DNA from: Streptomyces chartreusis NRRL 3882
GTDB lineage: Bacteria > Actinomycetota > Actinomycetes > Streptomycetales > Streptomycetaceae
Length of the DNA stretch: 64,000 nucleotides
NCBI RefSeq assembly: GCF_900236475.1
Contig: NZ_LT963352.1
Span: 5,770,001-5,834,000, forward strand
Direction: 5' to 3'
The notes below the pieces were generated by a model, which did not search any database, was not told the origin of the DNA, and saw only the letters and a list, made by a program, of their open reading frames with translations. Positions 25,303 to 34,205 of the stretch are shown in pieces. Both the position numbers and the translations under genes were made by a program. Position 1 is the first letter of the stretch. Every line of letters starts with the position of its first letter.

Positions 25303-26824
25303 GGGAGGCCTCCGTTCCGGTCGTGGTCGTTGCGGTGGGGGTACTGACGGCGAGTGCCATCACGGCGTCCTGGGTCGCCTCGTCGGCGGAGAGTTCGCCG
25401 GCGATCCGGCCCTGCGCCATCACCAGCACCCGGTCGCTCATGCCGAGCACCTCGGGAAGGTCGCTGGAGATCATCAGGACGGCCGCGCCGGCGGCGGTGA
25501 GTTCGTTGACGAGCTGGTAGATCTCGACCTTGGCGCCGACGTCGATGCCGCGCGTCGGCTCGTCGAGGATCAGCACCTTGGTGTCGGCGAGCAGCCACTT
25601 GCCGATGACGACCTTCTGCTGGTTGCCGCCGGACAGCGTGCGCACGTGCTGGCCGAGGCCCGCCATCCGCACCCCGAGCTGGCCCGCGATCCGCTCGGCG
25701 GCCTCGCGCTGCCCCTTGAGGTCGACGAGCCCGGCGCGGGTGGCCGACCGCAGCGTCACCAGCCCGAGGTTCTCCTCGACCGACGCGTCCAGCACCAGGC
25801 CCTGGCCCTTGCGGTCCTCGGGGATGAGCCCGATGCCCGCGGTCATCGCCGCGTTGACGTCGTACTTGGGGACGGTGGAACCGGCGACCTTCACGGCCCC
25901 CTTGTCGTAGGGGTCCGCCCCGAACACGGCCCGTACGACCTCCGTACGGCCGGCGCCGACCAGCCCCGCGATGCCGACCACCTCACCGGCGTGCACCTCG
26001 AAGCTGACGTCGTGGAAGACGCCGTCCCGGGTCAGCCCTTCGACGGTGAGCAACGCGGCGCCCCTGTCGGCCCGTTCGCGCGGGTACTGCTGCTCGATGG
26101 AGCGCCCCACCATGAGCCGTACGAGCTCGTCCTCGGGGGTGGAGGCCGGGACCTGCCCGACGCTCCTGCCGTCCCGGACGACCGTCACCCGGTCGCCCAG
26201 GGCGGCGATCTCCTCCAGGTGGTGCGTGATGAACACGATCCCGACGCCGTCCTCGCGCAGCGTGCGCACGATCGCGAAGAGCTTGTCGACCTCCTCGGAG
26301 GTGAGCACGGCCGTCGGCTCGTCCATGATCAGCACGCGCGCGTCGAGGCTGAGCGCCTTGGCGATCTCGACCATCTGCAGGCGCGCGATGCCGAGTTCGC
26401 GGACACGCGCGCGGGGCGACACGTTCACCCCGACGCGCGCGAGGAGGACCTCGGCGTCGGCCTCCATCCGCTTCCGGTCGATCATCCCGAAGCGGCGCGG
26501 CTGCCGCCCCAGGAAGATGTTCTCGGCGACCGTCAGATCCGGAACGAGGTTGAACTCCTGGTAGATGGTGGCGATCCCGAGCCGCTCGGAGTCCTGCGCA
26601 CCCTGGATGCGCACCTCCTCGCCGCCGACCAGGATCCGCCCGGCGTCGGGTGTGTAGGCGCCGGAGAGCATCTTGATGAGGGTGCTCTTGCCCGCGCCGT
26701 TCTCACCGAGCAGCACGTGCACCTCGCCCCGGCGCAGGTCGAAGTCCACGCCGTCCAGCGCGACCACACCCGGGAAGGTCTTCCGTATGCCCTCGATGCG
26801 CAGCAACTCGTCCGCGTTGCTCAC
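25292..26824 (-). CDS. rbsA: Ribose ABC transporter ATP-binding protein RbsA
   Basis: A 510-residue tandem ATPase of the CUT2 type. The first nucleotide-binding domain has Walker A GENGAGKST (about residue 40) and Walker B LIMDEPTAVLTS. The second domain has LSGGNQQKVVIGKW and LILDEPTRGIDVGAK; its Walker A is degenerate (GLVGAGRTE), as is normal for this family. The GTG at 26822-26824 overlaps the regulator stop (GTGA). It powers the fused RbsC-RbsB membrane protein encoded next. Confidence 0.93.
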   Translation of the reverse strand: MSNADELLRIEGIRKTFPGVVALDGVDFDLRRGEVHVLLGENGAGKSTLIKMLSGAYTPDAGRILVGGEEVRIQGAQDSERLGIATIYQEFNLVPDLTVAENIFLGRQPRRFGMIDRKRMEADAEVLLARVGVNVSPRARVRELGIARLQMVEIAKALSLDARVLIMDEPTAVLTSEEVDKLFAIVRTLREDGVGIVFITHHLEEIAALGDRVTVVRDGRSVGQVPASTPEDELVRLMVGRSIEQQYPRERADRGAALLTVEGLTRDGVFHDVSFEVHAGEVVGIAGLVGAGRTEVVRAVFGADPYDKGAVKVAGSTVPKYDVNAAMTAGIGLIPEDRKGQGLVLDASVEENLGLVTLRSATRAGLVDLKGQREAAERIAGQLGVRMAGLGQHVRTLSGGNQQKVVIGKWLLADTKVLILDEPTRGIDVGAKVEIYQLVNELTAAGAAVLMISSDLPEVLGMSDRVLVMAQGRIAGELSADEATQDAVMALAVSTPTATTTTGTEASRGH

Positions 26825-27888
26825 GACTGGCTCCTGTTCTCTGCGGGGTGCTGCACAGCGGGGGCCTGTGCAGGGTCCGGCTCGGGGGAGGCCGGATACG
26901 GCTCGCCGCACGAGCGGCGCACGACGAGCCGGGCGGGAAGGGTGACGGACTCGCCGGGCCGCCCCTCGATCCGGTCGACCAGAGCGCGCACGGCGGCACG
27001 CCCCAGCTCACCGGTCGGCTGGGCGATCGCGGTGACCGGCGGATCGGTGTGCACGAACCACGGGATGTCGTCGAACGCGGCCAGCGCGATGTCGTCCGGC
27101 ACGCGCAGGCCACGCGCGCGTACGGCGTCCAGCGCGCCGAGCGCCATCAGGTTGTCGGCCGCGAACACGGCCTCGGGCGGCTCGGCCAGGTCGAGGAACC
27201 CCTCGGTGACCCGGCGCCCGCTGCCGGCCTGGAAGTCGCCCTGCCCTATGTAGGCGTCGGGCAGGGCGAGGCCGTACGCGCCCAGGGCTTCCCGGAAGGC
27301 CTCGACACGTTCCCGCCCGGTGGTGGTGGCGGCGGGACCCGCGATGATCGCGACCCGCCGGTGCCCGAGCCCGTGCAGATGCGCCACGAGATCCCGGACG
27401 GCGGCCCGGCCGTCCGCCCGGACCACCGGCACGTCCACGCCCGGGATCCACCGGTCCACGAACACCATGGGCGTCCCCGCCCGCGCGGCGTCCAGCATCA
27501 GCGGCGAGCCGCCGTCCGTGGGGGAGACGAGCAGCCCGTCGATCCGCCGGTCCAGCAGGTTGCGTACGTGGTGGTCCTGGAGGTCGGGCCGCTCGTCGGC
27601 GTTGCCGATGATGACGCTGTAGCCGAGCGCGCGGGCCTCCTCCTCGACGGAGCGGGCCAGTTCGGTGAAGTAGGGGTTCAGTACGTCACTGATGACCAGG
27701 CCGAGGGTGTGGGTCTGGTCGGTGCGCAGAGAGCGGGCGACGGCGTTCGGGCGGTAGCCCAGGGACTCGACGGCGGCCAGCACGCGCCTGCGTGCGTCGG
27801 CGCTGACCGACGGGTGGTCGTTCAGGACGCGCGAGACCGTGGCGACGGATACGCCTGCCTCGGCAGCGACGTCCTTGATGCTGGCCAC
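26821..27888 (-). CDS. LacI-family regulator of the ribose operon (RbsR-like)
   Basis: A 355-residue LacI/GalR protein. The helix-turn-helix is SIKDVAAEAGVSVATVSRVL, the hinge is near NAVARSLRT, and the effector domain ends with AFDDIPWFVHTDPPVT. The GTG at 27886-27888 is preferred because the helix-turn-helix follows directly and GGAGG is upstream; an ATG at 27930 would add 14 residues. It is the first gene of the operon and coupled to rbsA, and two identical operators precede it, so it probably represses itself and the whole ribose operon. Confidence 0.9.
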   Translation of the reverse strand: MASIKDVAAEAGVSVATVSRVLNDHPSVSADARRRVLAAVESLGYRPNAVARSLRTDQTHTLGLVISDVLNPYFTELARSVEEEARALGYSVIIGNADERPDLQDHHVRNLLDRRIDGLLVSPTDGGSPLMLDAARAGTPMVFVDRWIPGVDVPVVRADGRAAVRDLVAHLHGLGHRRVAIIAGPAATTTGRERVEAFREALGAYGLALPDAYIGQGDFQAGSGRRVTEGFLDLAEPPEAVFAADNLMALGALDAVRARGLRVPDDIALAAFDDIPWFVHTDPPVTAIAQPTGELGRAAVRALVDRIEGRPGESVTLPARLVVRRSCGEPYPASPEPDPAQAPAVQHPAENRSQS

Positions 27889-27943
27889 CGCCGCTCCACC
27901 TCCTTGTGGATCAGTCGTGGGAGCGCACATGGCGCAGCGCTCG

Positions 27944-27983
27944 TGGAATCGATTACATCGACGGGTGGATGGAATCGATTACA
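27944..27983. promoter_or_regulatory. Two identical LacI-type operators upstream of the ribose operon
   Basis: The 14-base word tggaatcgattaca occurs at 27944-27957 and 27970-27983, with the palindromic core aatcgatt. The centre-to-centre distance is 26 bases, about two and a half helical turns. It lies 55-95 bases upstream of the regulator start. Confidence 0.8.
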
Positions 27984-28113
27984 CGCCGGTAAATCAAGCC
28001 CCCGAGGGCACCTCTTGACCGGATCGTGATGTCGCGGGCGGCTCCCCGGCGGTTCAGGGTGGAGGGAGGAGGTCCGTTGTCGCGAGGCCCGGCCGGGCCG
28101 GAGCGGAGGAGTC

Positions 28114-28479
28114 ATGACGGCGGCGACCCGGAACGACGTACCCGTTGCCCTTGAGGGCAACGGCGTGGAACTGCGCCTCATGCCGATCGGGGGCGGCATG
28201 TCGGTGGGCTACGTCAGCCTGCCCCAGGGCACGGACATGGGCCCGGCCCTCAAGGGGCAGCCCGACGACGCGTGCCAGTGCCCCCACTGGGGCTATCTGC
28301 TCAAGGGCCGGATCAGGATGCGCACGGCTTCCGGTGAGGAGGAGTACGAGGCGGGACAGGCGTACTACTGGGGCCCCGGGCACGTCCCGGTCGCCCTGGA
28401 GGACAGCGAGTTCGTGGAGTTCTCCCCGAGTGAGGACTTCCAGCAGGTGATCGATCACGTGGTCGCGCAGGCCGGGTGA
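28114..28479 (+). CDS. Cupin-fold protein
   Basis: A 121-residue single-domain protein with a cupin-like pattern: the segment CQCPHWGYLLKGRIRMRT carries one His where the first cupin motif is expected, and EYEAGQAYYWGPGHVPVAL resembles the second. The metal ligands are therefore partly atypical (Cys-x-Cys-Pro-His). ATG at 28114 has GGAGGA six bases upstream. It is divergent from the ribose regulator. The function is unknown. Confidence 0.75.
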   Translation: MTAATRNDVPVALEGNGVELRLMPIGGGMSVGYVSLPQGTDMGPALKGQPDDACQCPHWGYLLKGRIRMRTASGEEEYEAGQAYYWGPGHVPVALEDSEFVEFSPSEDFQQVIDHVVAQAG

Positions 28480-28632
28480 GCGGGAGGGCCGACGGCCGGT
28501 GAGCCGGAGAACCGGCGGGCGGTGGTCGCGGGGAGCCGACCGCCGGTGAGCCGAGGGAGAACGCCGGGCCGCCGATGAGTTTCGCCGGCCCGGGCGGTCT
28601 GTCCCCTCGTCGACCACCACAGGAGGAGCGCC

Positions 28633-29283
28633 GTGCCCCAGCAGCTACTGCGAGTGCAGAACTTCAACGTCTCCAGTGACGGATTCGGTGCCGGTGAGCA
28701 CCAGAGTTTGGAGCGGCCCTTCGGCCACGCCGACCCGGGGCAGATGTTCGCCTGGGCCGGCGCCACCGCGAGCTGGCCCAACCGCACCGACCCCGGCGGC
28801 AGCCGCGGTCTCGACGACTACCTCACTCGTGACTTCACGAACAACATCGGCGCCGAGATCATGGGCCGCAACAAGTTCAGCCCGCAGCGCGGCCCCTGGC
28901 AGGACCACGAGTGGAAGGGCTGGTGGGGCGACGAGCCGCCGTTCCACACGCCGGTGTTCGTGATGACCCACCACGAGCGTCCGTCGTTCACCCTCTCCGA
29001 CACCACGTTCCACTTCGTCGGCGGCGACCCGGCCGAGGTCCTGGAGCAGGCGCGCAAGGCGGCCGAGGGCAAGGACGTCCGGCTGGGCGGCGGGGCGACC
29101 ACCATCCGGGAGTTCCTCGACGCCGACCTGGTGGACACACTGCATGTGGCGGTCTCGCCCGGCGTGGTGCTCGGATCGGGATCACGGCTGTGGGAGTCCC
29201 CCGAGGAGCTGTTCGACCGCTTCCACTGCGATGTGGTGCCCAGTCCCAGCGGGGTGATCCATCACCTGTTCTGGAGGAAGTGA
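28633..29283 (+). CDS. Dihydrofolate reductase family protein
   Basis: A 216-residue protein of the RibD_C/DHFR-like fold, distinct from the one at 14210. Markers are LLRVQNFNVSSDGFGAG, GAEIMGRNKFSP, PVFVMTHHERP, DVRLGGGATTIREFL and VSPGVVLGSGSRLW. The start is GTG at 28633 with AGGAGGAG upstream. The 28480-28632 gap before it holds short GC repeats (ccggtgagccg twice) but no gene. It ends 20 bases from the convergent metallo-hydrolase gene. Confidence 0.85.
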   Translation: MPQQLLRVQNFNVSSDGFGAGEHQSLERPFGHADPGQMFAWAGATASWPNRTDPGGSRGLDDYLTRDFTNNIGAEIMGRNKFSPQRGPWQDHEWKGWWGDEPPFHTPVFVMTHHERPSFTLSDTTFHFVGGDPAEVLEQARKAAEGKDVRLGGGATTIREFLDADLVDTLHVAVSPGVVLGSGSRLWESPEELFDRFHCDVVPSPSGVIHHLFWRK

Positions 29284-29303
29284 CGGCTTCCGGTGACGGA
29301 AGG

Positions 29304-30107
29304 TCAGGCGCCCTTGCCCCAGTCCAGGCGGTCGGCGAGCCCGGCTGCGGTGAAGGCGGCTTCCAGCTCCTCGCGGCCTTCGGTGAAGTGGGCCCAGCTG
29401 TCGTAGTGCACGGGGACGACGCGGCGGGCGCCGAGGATCCGCGCGGCCTCCGCCGCCATGGCGCTGTCCAGCACGATGACCTGGTTGTCGAAGAGGACGG
29501 GGAAGCGGGGAGCACCGGCGAAGAGGACGGCGGTGTCGACGGGGCCGAAGCGGCCGGCGATCTCGCGGACCGCTTCGAGGGAGGCGTTGTCGCCGCTGAC
29601 GTAGGCGGTGGGCAGGCCCTCGCCGGTCAGGACGAAGCCGACGACCTGGCCGGTGACCGGCTCGACCTCCTCGCGGGGGCCGGGGCCGTGCAGGGCGGGC
29701 ACGCCGGTCACGGTGACCGTGCCCCCGTCGGGGCGGTCCAGCTCGATCGACTCCCAGTCGGCCAGGCCCCTGGCCCTGTCTCCCAGGCTCTCGCGCAGCC
29801 GCTCGCCGCCGCCGGGCGTGGTCAGGGTCAGGGGTATGCCGGCGAGCAGGGCCCGGCCGGAGACGTCGAGGTTGTCGGGGTGCTCGTCGTGGGAGAGCAG
29901 CACCACGTCGATGCGGCCGAGGTCGGCGGGGGTGGTGGCGGAGGGCGCGGTCTTGGTCAGGAACCGGGCGTCACCGCGGGCGTAGTCGCCGGGGGCGTCG
30001 AAGGTGGGGTCGGTCAGGAAGCGCAGGCCGCCGTACTCGAAGAGGGCGGTCGGGCCACCGAGGACGCGGACGGGGAAGGGCGCGGTCGGCGCAGGAAGGG
30101 CAGACAT
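29304..30107 (-). CDS. MBL-fold metallo-hydrolase (UlaG-like)
   Basis: A 267-residue metallo-beta-lactamase-fold protein. The metal motif VLLSHDEHPDNLD provides the first His/Asp ligands, with further ligands likely in VTGVPALHGPGPREE, AYVSGDNAS and VVPVHYDSWAHF. The layout resembles UlaG-type lactonases. The ATG is at 30105-30107. It is divergent from a CGNR regulator across 77 bases that carry two ctcacggata repeats, a plausible shared control region. Confidence 0.83.
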   Translation of the reverse strand: MSALPAPTAPFPVRVLGGPTALFEYGGLRFLTDPTFDAPGDYARGDARFLTKTAPSATTPADLGRIDVVLLSHDEHPDNLDVSGRALLAGIPLTLTTPGGGERLRESLGDRARGLADWESIELDRPDGGTVTVTGVPALHGPGPREEVEPVTGQVVGFVLTGEGLPTAYVSGDNASLEAVREIAGRFGPVDTAVLFAGAPRFPVLFDNQVIVLDSAMAAEAARILGARRVVPVHYDSWAHFTEGREELEAAFTAAGLADRLDWGKGA

Positions 30108-30184
30108 CGAGAACCTCACGGATAGATACCATCGAACCGTGAGATGACCGTAGCCGCTCCTCACGGATAAAGGCAAGCCGTACC
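30108..30184. promoter_or_regulatory. Divergent promoter region with repeated ctcacggata
   Basis: The 10-base word ctcacggata occurs at 30115-30124 and about 30156-30165. In addition, aaccgtgag in between is an inverted partial copy. The AT-rich gap serves the metallo-hydrolase and CGNR genes in opposite directions. The repeats are candidate binding sites for the CGNR protein (inference). Confidence 0.5.
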
Positions 30185-30787
30185 ATGAGAAGCATGGAGG
30201 AGCCCGTGATCGAACAGCCCGCCCCGCCGCCCGCACAGGGAGAGGAGGAGCACCCCTCCCTCGCCCTCGCCAACAGCGCGATCGCCCTGCCCGGCGGGCG
30301 CACGGTCGATTTCCTGGGCACGCCCGCACAGGCGAACCACTGGCTGACACAGCGCGGCCTCGCCCCGGTCGACGCCGGCATGCGGGAGATGTGCGCGACC
30401 CAGCTGCGTTCCCTGCGCGAACAGATCAGGTCGCTGTTCGCCTCCCGTGCCGAAGGCCTGCCCGCCCACCCCGCGGCCGTGACGGCCGTCAACGACGCGA
30501 TGACCCGGGTCCCCACCGCCCCGCTGCTGCGGTGGGACGACAGGACCGGCCCCTACCGCACCGCCCCCCACCCCACCACCGCGATCGTCGACCTCGCCCT
30601 GGCCACCCTCGCCGCCGACGCCGCCGACCTGCTCACTTCTCCCGACGCCGACCGCCTCACCGCCTGCGGCTCCCCGCCCTGCAACCGCTACCTGCTCCGC
30701 CACGGCCGCCGCCACTGGTGCTCCACCCGCTGCGGCGACCGCGCCCGCGCGGCCCGCGCCTACGCCCGCCGCAGCGGCTCGGGATGA
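30185..30787 (+). CDS. CGNR zinc-finger / ABATE-domain regulator
   Basis: A 200-residue protein with an N-terminal ABATE-like domain (FLGTPAQANHWLTQRGLAP) and a C-terminal zinc finger with CGSPPCNRYLL and WCSTRCGDRARAARAYAR. The four Cys of the finger are all present, but the family-naming CGNR tetrad reads CGDR. These proteins are likely transcription factors. The start at 30185 is used; an internal ATG at 30194 is possible. The partner gene is probably the divergent metallo-hydrolase. Confidence 0.87.
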   Translation: MRSMEEPVIEQPAPPPAQGEEEHPSLALANSAIALPGGRTVDFLGTPAQANHWLTQRGLAPVDAGMREMCATQLRSLREQIRSLFASRAEGLPAHPAAVTAVNDAMTRVPTAPLLRWDDRTGPYRTAPHPTTAIVDLALATLAADAADLLTSPDADRLTACGSPPCNRYLLRHGRRHWCSTRCGDRARAARAYARRSGSG

Positions 30788-30791
30788 CCCG

Positions 30792-31160
30792 CTACGCACA
30801 GCTGATCAGCAGAGCGGCGCCCAGGATCTCGACCCAGAAGTAGAACCAGGACGGAAAGAACGCCGACGGGCGCTCCACCGCACGGGATACCAGCCGCCCG
30901 AACGCCATCCCCGCCAGCGACACCGCCACCGTGAGAACCACCCCCGACCGCAGATCACCGGAAGCGCCGAGGGCCGCCCAGGCGAGCAACGCACCGACGG
31001 CGACCCCGAACCCGCCGTAGACGGCGCGGACTTCACTGCGCGCTTCCGGGACGGACAGCTCGATGCCGAAGGGGCGGATGAGCGCGCCGGGAGCGACAAG
31101 CCCGAAGAGCCCCATACCCAGGAAGAACAGCGCGGCGGCGCTTATGCAGAGGAAGGACAT
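30792..31160 (-). CDS. DUF4345-like four-helix membrane protein
   Basis: A 122-residue protein with four hydrophobic helices: LCISAAALFFLGMGLFGLV, the GFGVAVGALLAWAAL region, VVLTVAVSLAGMAFG, and FYFWVEILGAALLI. The sequence GALIRPFGIEL and ARSEVRAVYGGFG after helix one is the hallmark I associate with DUF4345. ATG at 31158-31160. Its stop is only four bases from the stop of the convergent CGNR gene. The function is unknown. Confidence 0.8.
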   Translation of the reverse strand: MSFLCISAAALFFLGMGLFGLVAPGALIRPFGIELSVPEARSEVRAVYGGFGVAVGALLAWAALGASGDLRSGVVLTVAVSLAGMAFGRLVSRAVERPSAFFPSWFYFWVEILGAALLISCA

Positions 31161-31220
31161 GGGGGTGAGCGTGCGCGGGTGAGCGCAGGTCCTCAATTAC
31201 GTCCCTGGTAATGGCCCGGC

Positions 31221-31628
31221 TCACGCCCTGTGCGCGGGCCGGGCTGGACGGGGATGCGGGGGACGGAGCCGTAGCGGCGGGTGCGGCGGGCGCACTGCTC
31301 GCGGCACATGGCCGTCGGCCAGGTCCTCGGAGAGGCCGACGAGGGCGTCGGTGAGGATGATGGCGTCCGCTGCCGTCCGTGACGCCACCGCCGCCTCCGG
31401 TACGACTGAGGCGATCGCGTCCGGTTCGGCAGGCAGGCCCGCGACCCGCATCATCGGCGAGGCAGCGCGCAGCGCGAACGGGGTGGTGACCAGGCTGTAG
31501 CGTCGCCACTCCTGCCACGTGGCGAACCGGCGCCCCTGGACGTCCAGGCGCAGCTGCTCGAACCGGGTGTGCGTGAAACCCGGTGGCAGGTTCCACCTGA
31601 GCATGGTGTGGATCAGCGCCTGCCGACC
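31221..31628 (-). pseudogene. Phytoene/squalene synthase-like relic
   Basis: The frame reads QALIHTMLRWNLP, FEQLRLDVQ, RFATWQEWRRY, SPMMRVAGL and DALVGLSEDLADG. This matches the middle of trans-isoprenyl-diphosphate synthases of the phytoene/squalene group, the last segment being the second Asp-rich site. An in-frame TGA precedes QALIHT, the first Asp-rich half is missing, and after LADG the frame dissolves into Pro/Arg repeats. An intact enzyme is near 300 residues, while only about 100 recognisable codons remain. Confidence 0.6.
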
Positions 31629-31750
31629 AGATCTTGATCACGCCCGGCTGGACGATCACCGCGGACCGAAGTGCTGCCGAACTCACCATCGGTCGATATG
31701 ACATGGCCGCCCCCGCTTCGGCTGTCACACCCCGGCGGTACGGTCGGATC

Positions 31751-34027
31751 ATGCCCAACCAGACGGGAACCCCCGCCGGCGAACGGCGGCTCGCCGTGCT
31801 CGAAGGCGTTCTGGAGCGGATCACGTACGCCAACGAGGAGAACGGCTACACGGTCGCCCGGGTCGACACCGGCAGAGGCGGCGGCGATCTGCTCACGGTC
31901 GTGGGCGCGCTGCTCGGTGCCCAGGTGGGGGAGTCGCTGCGCATGGAGGGCCGCTGGGGCTCGCACCCCCAGTACGGCAAGCAGTTCCACGTGGAGAACT
32001 ACACGACCGTCCTGCCGGCCACGGTCCAGGGCATCCGCCGCTACCTCGGCTCCGGCCTGGTCAAGGGCATCGGCCCGGTCTTCGCGGACCGCATCACGCA
32101 GCACTTCGGCCTGGACACCCTCCAGATCATCGAGGAGGAGCCCAAGCGGCTCATCGAGGTCCCGGGCCTCGGGCCCAAGCGGACGAAGAAGATCGCCGAC
32201 GCCTGGGAGGAACAGAAGGCCATCAAGGAGGTCATGCTCTTCCTCCAGACCGTCGAGGTGTCCACGTCCATCGCCGTGCGCATCTACAAGAAGTACGGCG
32301 ACGCGTCCATCTCCGTCGTGAAGAACCAGCCCTACCGCCTCGCCGCCGACGTCTGGGGCATCGGCTTCCTCACCGCCGACAAGATCGCCCAGTCCGTCGG
32401 CATCCCGCACGACAGCCCGGAGCGCGTCAAGGCGGGCCTGCAGTACGCGCTGTCGCAGTCCACCGACCAGGGCCACTGCTTCCTCCCGGAGGAGCAGCTG
32501 ATCAAGGACGCGGTCAAGCTCCTCCAGGTCGACACGGGCCTGGTCATCGAGTGCCTCGCCGAGCTGGCCGAACCCGCGCAGGAGGGCGAGGACCCCGGCG
32601 TCGTCCGGGAGAAGGTCCCGGGGCCTGACGGCGGCGAGCCCGTCACCGCGATCTACCTCGTGCCCTTCCACCGCGCCGAACTCTCCCTCTCCGCCCAGCT
32701 GCTGCGCCTGCTGCGCACCGAGGAGGACCGGATGCCGGGCTTTCGGGAAGTGGCCTGGGACAAGGCGCTCGGCTGGCTCAAGGGCCGTACGGGCGCCGAC
32801 CTCGCCCCGGAGCAGGAGGCCGCCGTCAGGCTCGCGCTGACCGAGAAGGTCGCCGTCCTCACCGGCGGTCCCGGCTGCGGCAAGTCCTTCACGGTCCGTT
32901 CGATCGTGGAGCTGGCCCGCGCCAAGAAGGCGAAGGTCGTGCTCGCCGCCCCGACCGGCCGGGCCGCCAAGCGCCTGTCCGAGCTCACCGGCGCCGAGGC
33001 CTCCACGGTGCACCGCCTGCTGGAGCTGAAACCCGGCGGCGACGCGGCCTACGACCGGGACCGCCCGCTGGACGCCGACCTGGTGGTGGTCGACGAGGCG
33101 TCCATGCTGGACCTGCTCCTCGCCAACAAGCTGGTGAAGGCCGTCCCCCCGGGAGCCCATCTGCTGTTCGTCGGGGACGTGGACCAGCTGCCCAGCGTCG
33201 GTGCGGGCGAGGTGCTGCGCGACCTCCTGGCCGACGGGAGCCCGATCCCCGCCGTCCGCCTCACCCGGGTCTTCCGGCAGGCCCAGCAGTCGGGCGTGGT
33301 GACGAACGCGCACCGGATCAACGCCGGCCAACACCCGCTCACCGACGGCATGAAGGACTTCTTCCTCTTCGTCGAGGACGACACGGAAGCGGCCGGCCGG
33401 CTCACGGTCGATGTGGCGGCCCGCCGCATCCCGGCCAAGTTCGGACTGGACCCGCGCCGGGACGTCCAGGTCCTCGCCCCCATGCACCGGGGCCCGGCGG
33501 GCGCGGGCACCCTCAACGGCCTGCTCCAGCAGGCCGTCACCCCGGGTCGCCCCGACCTGCCCGAGAAGAGACTCGGCGGACGGGTGTTCCGCGTCGGCGA
33601 CAAGGTCACCCAGATTCGCAACAATTACGAGAAGGGCAAGAACGGCGTCTTCAACGGCACCGTCGGCGTGGTCACCTCGCTCGACCCGGTCGACCAGCGC
33701 CTGACGGTGCTGACGGACGAGGACGAGGAGGTCCCCTACGAGTTCGACGAGCTCGACGAGCTGGCTCACGCCTACGCCGTGACCATCCACCGTTCCCAGG
33801 GCAGCGAGTACCCGGCGGTCGTCATCCCGGTCACCACCGGCGCCTGGATGATGCTCCAGCGGAACCTGCTCTACACGGCGGTCACCCGGGCCAAGCAGCT
33901 GGTCGTCCTCGTCGGTTCGCGCAGGGCGATCGGCCAGGCGGTGCGCTCCGTTTCGGCGGGCCGCCGGTGCACGGCACTCGACTTCCGGCTCGGTTCGCAG
34001 AAAAATGATCGATCAAATGAGTCGTGA
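31751..34027 (+). CDS. recD2: RecD2-type ATP-dependent DNA helicase
   Basis: A 758-residue superfamily 1B helicase that unwinds DNA 5' to 3'. The N-terminal OB-like part (LERITYANEENGYTVARV) and helix-hairpin-helix repeats (LGSGLVKGIGPVFADRI, VPGLGPKRTKKI) precede the motor. Walker A GGPGCGKS is near residue 375, Walker B LVVVDEASML near 450, and GDVDQLPSVGAGEVLRDL, LTRVFRQA and VTIHRSQGSEYPAVVIP give the later helicase motifs. It lacks a RecBC context, as is usual for RecD2. ATG at 31751 is used although no clear ribosome site is seen. Confidence 0.92.
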   Translation: MPNQTGTPAGERRLAVLEGVLERITYANEENGYTVARVDTGRGGGDLLTVVGALLGAQVGESLRMEGRWGSHPQYGKQFHVENYTTVLPATVQGIRRYLGSGLVKGIGPVFADRITQHFGLDTLQIIEEEPKRLIEVPGLGPKRTKKIADAWEEQKAIKEVMLFLQTVEVSTSIAVRIYKKYGDASISVVKNQPYRLAADVWGIGFLTADKIAQSVGIPHDSPERVKAGLQYALSQSTDQGHCFLPEEQLIKDAVKLLQVDTGLVIECLAELAEPAQEGEDPGVVREKVPGPDGGEPVTAIYLVPFHRAELSLSAQLLRLLRTEEDRMPGFREVAWDKALGWLKGRTGADLAPEQEAAVRLALTEKVAVLTGGPGCGKSFTVRSIVELARAKKAKVVLAAPTGRAAKRLSELTGAEASTVHRLLELKPGGDAAYDRDRPLDADLVVVDEASMLDLLLANKLVKAVPPGAHLLFVGDVDQLPSVGAGEVLRDLLADGSPIPAVRLTRVFRQAQQSGVVTNAHRINAGQHPLTDGMKDFFLFVEDDTEAAGRLTVDVAARRIPAKFGLDPRRDVQVLAPMHRGPAGAGTLNGLLQQAVTPGRPDLPEKRLGGRVFRVGDKVTQIRNNYEKGKNGVFNGTVGVVTSLDPVDQRLTVLTDEDEEVPYEFDELDELAHAYAVTIHRSQGSEYPAVVIPVTTGAWMMLQRNLLYTAVTRAKQLVVLVGSRRAIGQAVRSVSAGRRCTALDFRLGSQKNDRSNES

Positions 34028-34205
34028 AGGTCACAGAGCACTTCCAGATGGGGAACACAGGGGGCAGGATGAGGAAGTTGGCGGCACTCAGTGCCGTCAA
34101 TAGGCCCGATGGTCGACCCCGAGTGCACTCTCCTGAGCCGAGTGGGGGATGGTAGAGACAGTCAGGGCACCTCGAAGAAGAGGCACAACGTCGGTGAGGG
34201 ATGAC

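Noticed and set aside
22720..25347. Long plus-strand frame opposite the ribose genes
   Set aside because: Antisense shadow with Arg/Asp/Gly-rich composition and no family; the minus strand encodes recognisable rbsK and rbsC-rbsB.
28480..28632. Short ccggtgagccg repeats as a regulatory array
   Set aside because: Only two imperfect copies in very GC-rich DNA; chance is likely.
31190..31306. A 38-codon minus-strand frame starting MCREQCARRTRRYGS
   Set aside because: It overlaps the phytoene-synthase relic and lacks independent support; the two Cys could be coincidental.
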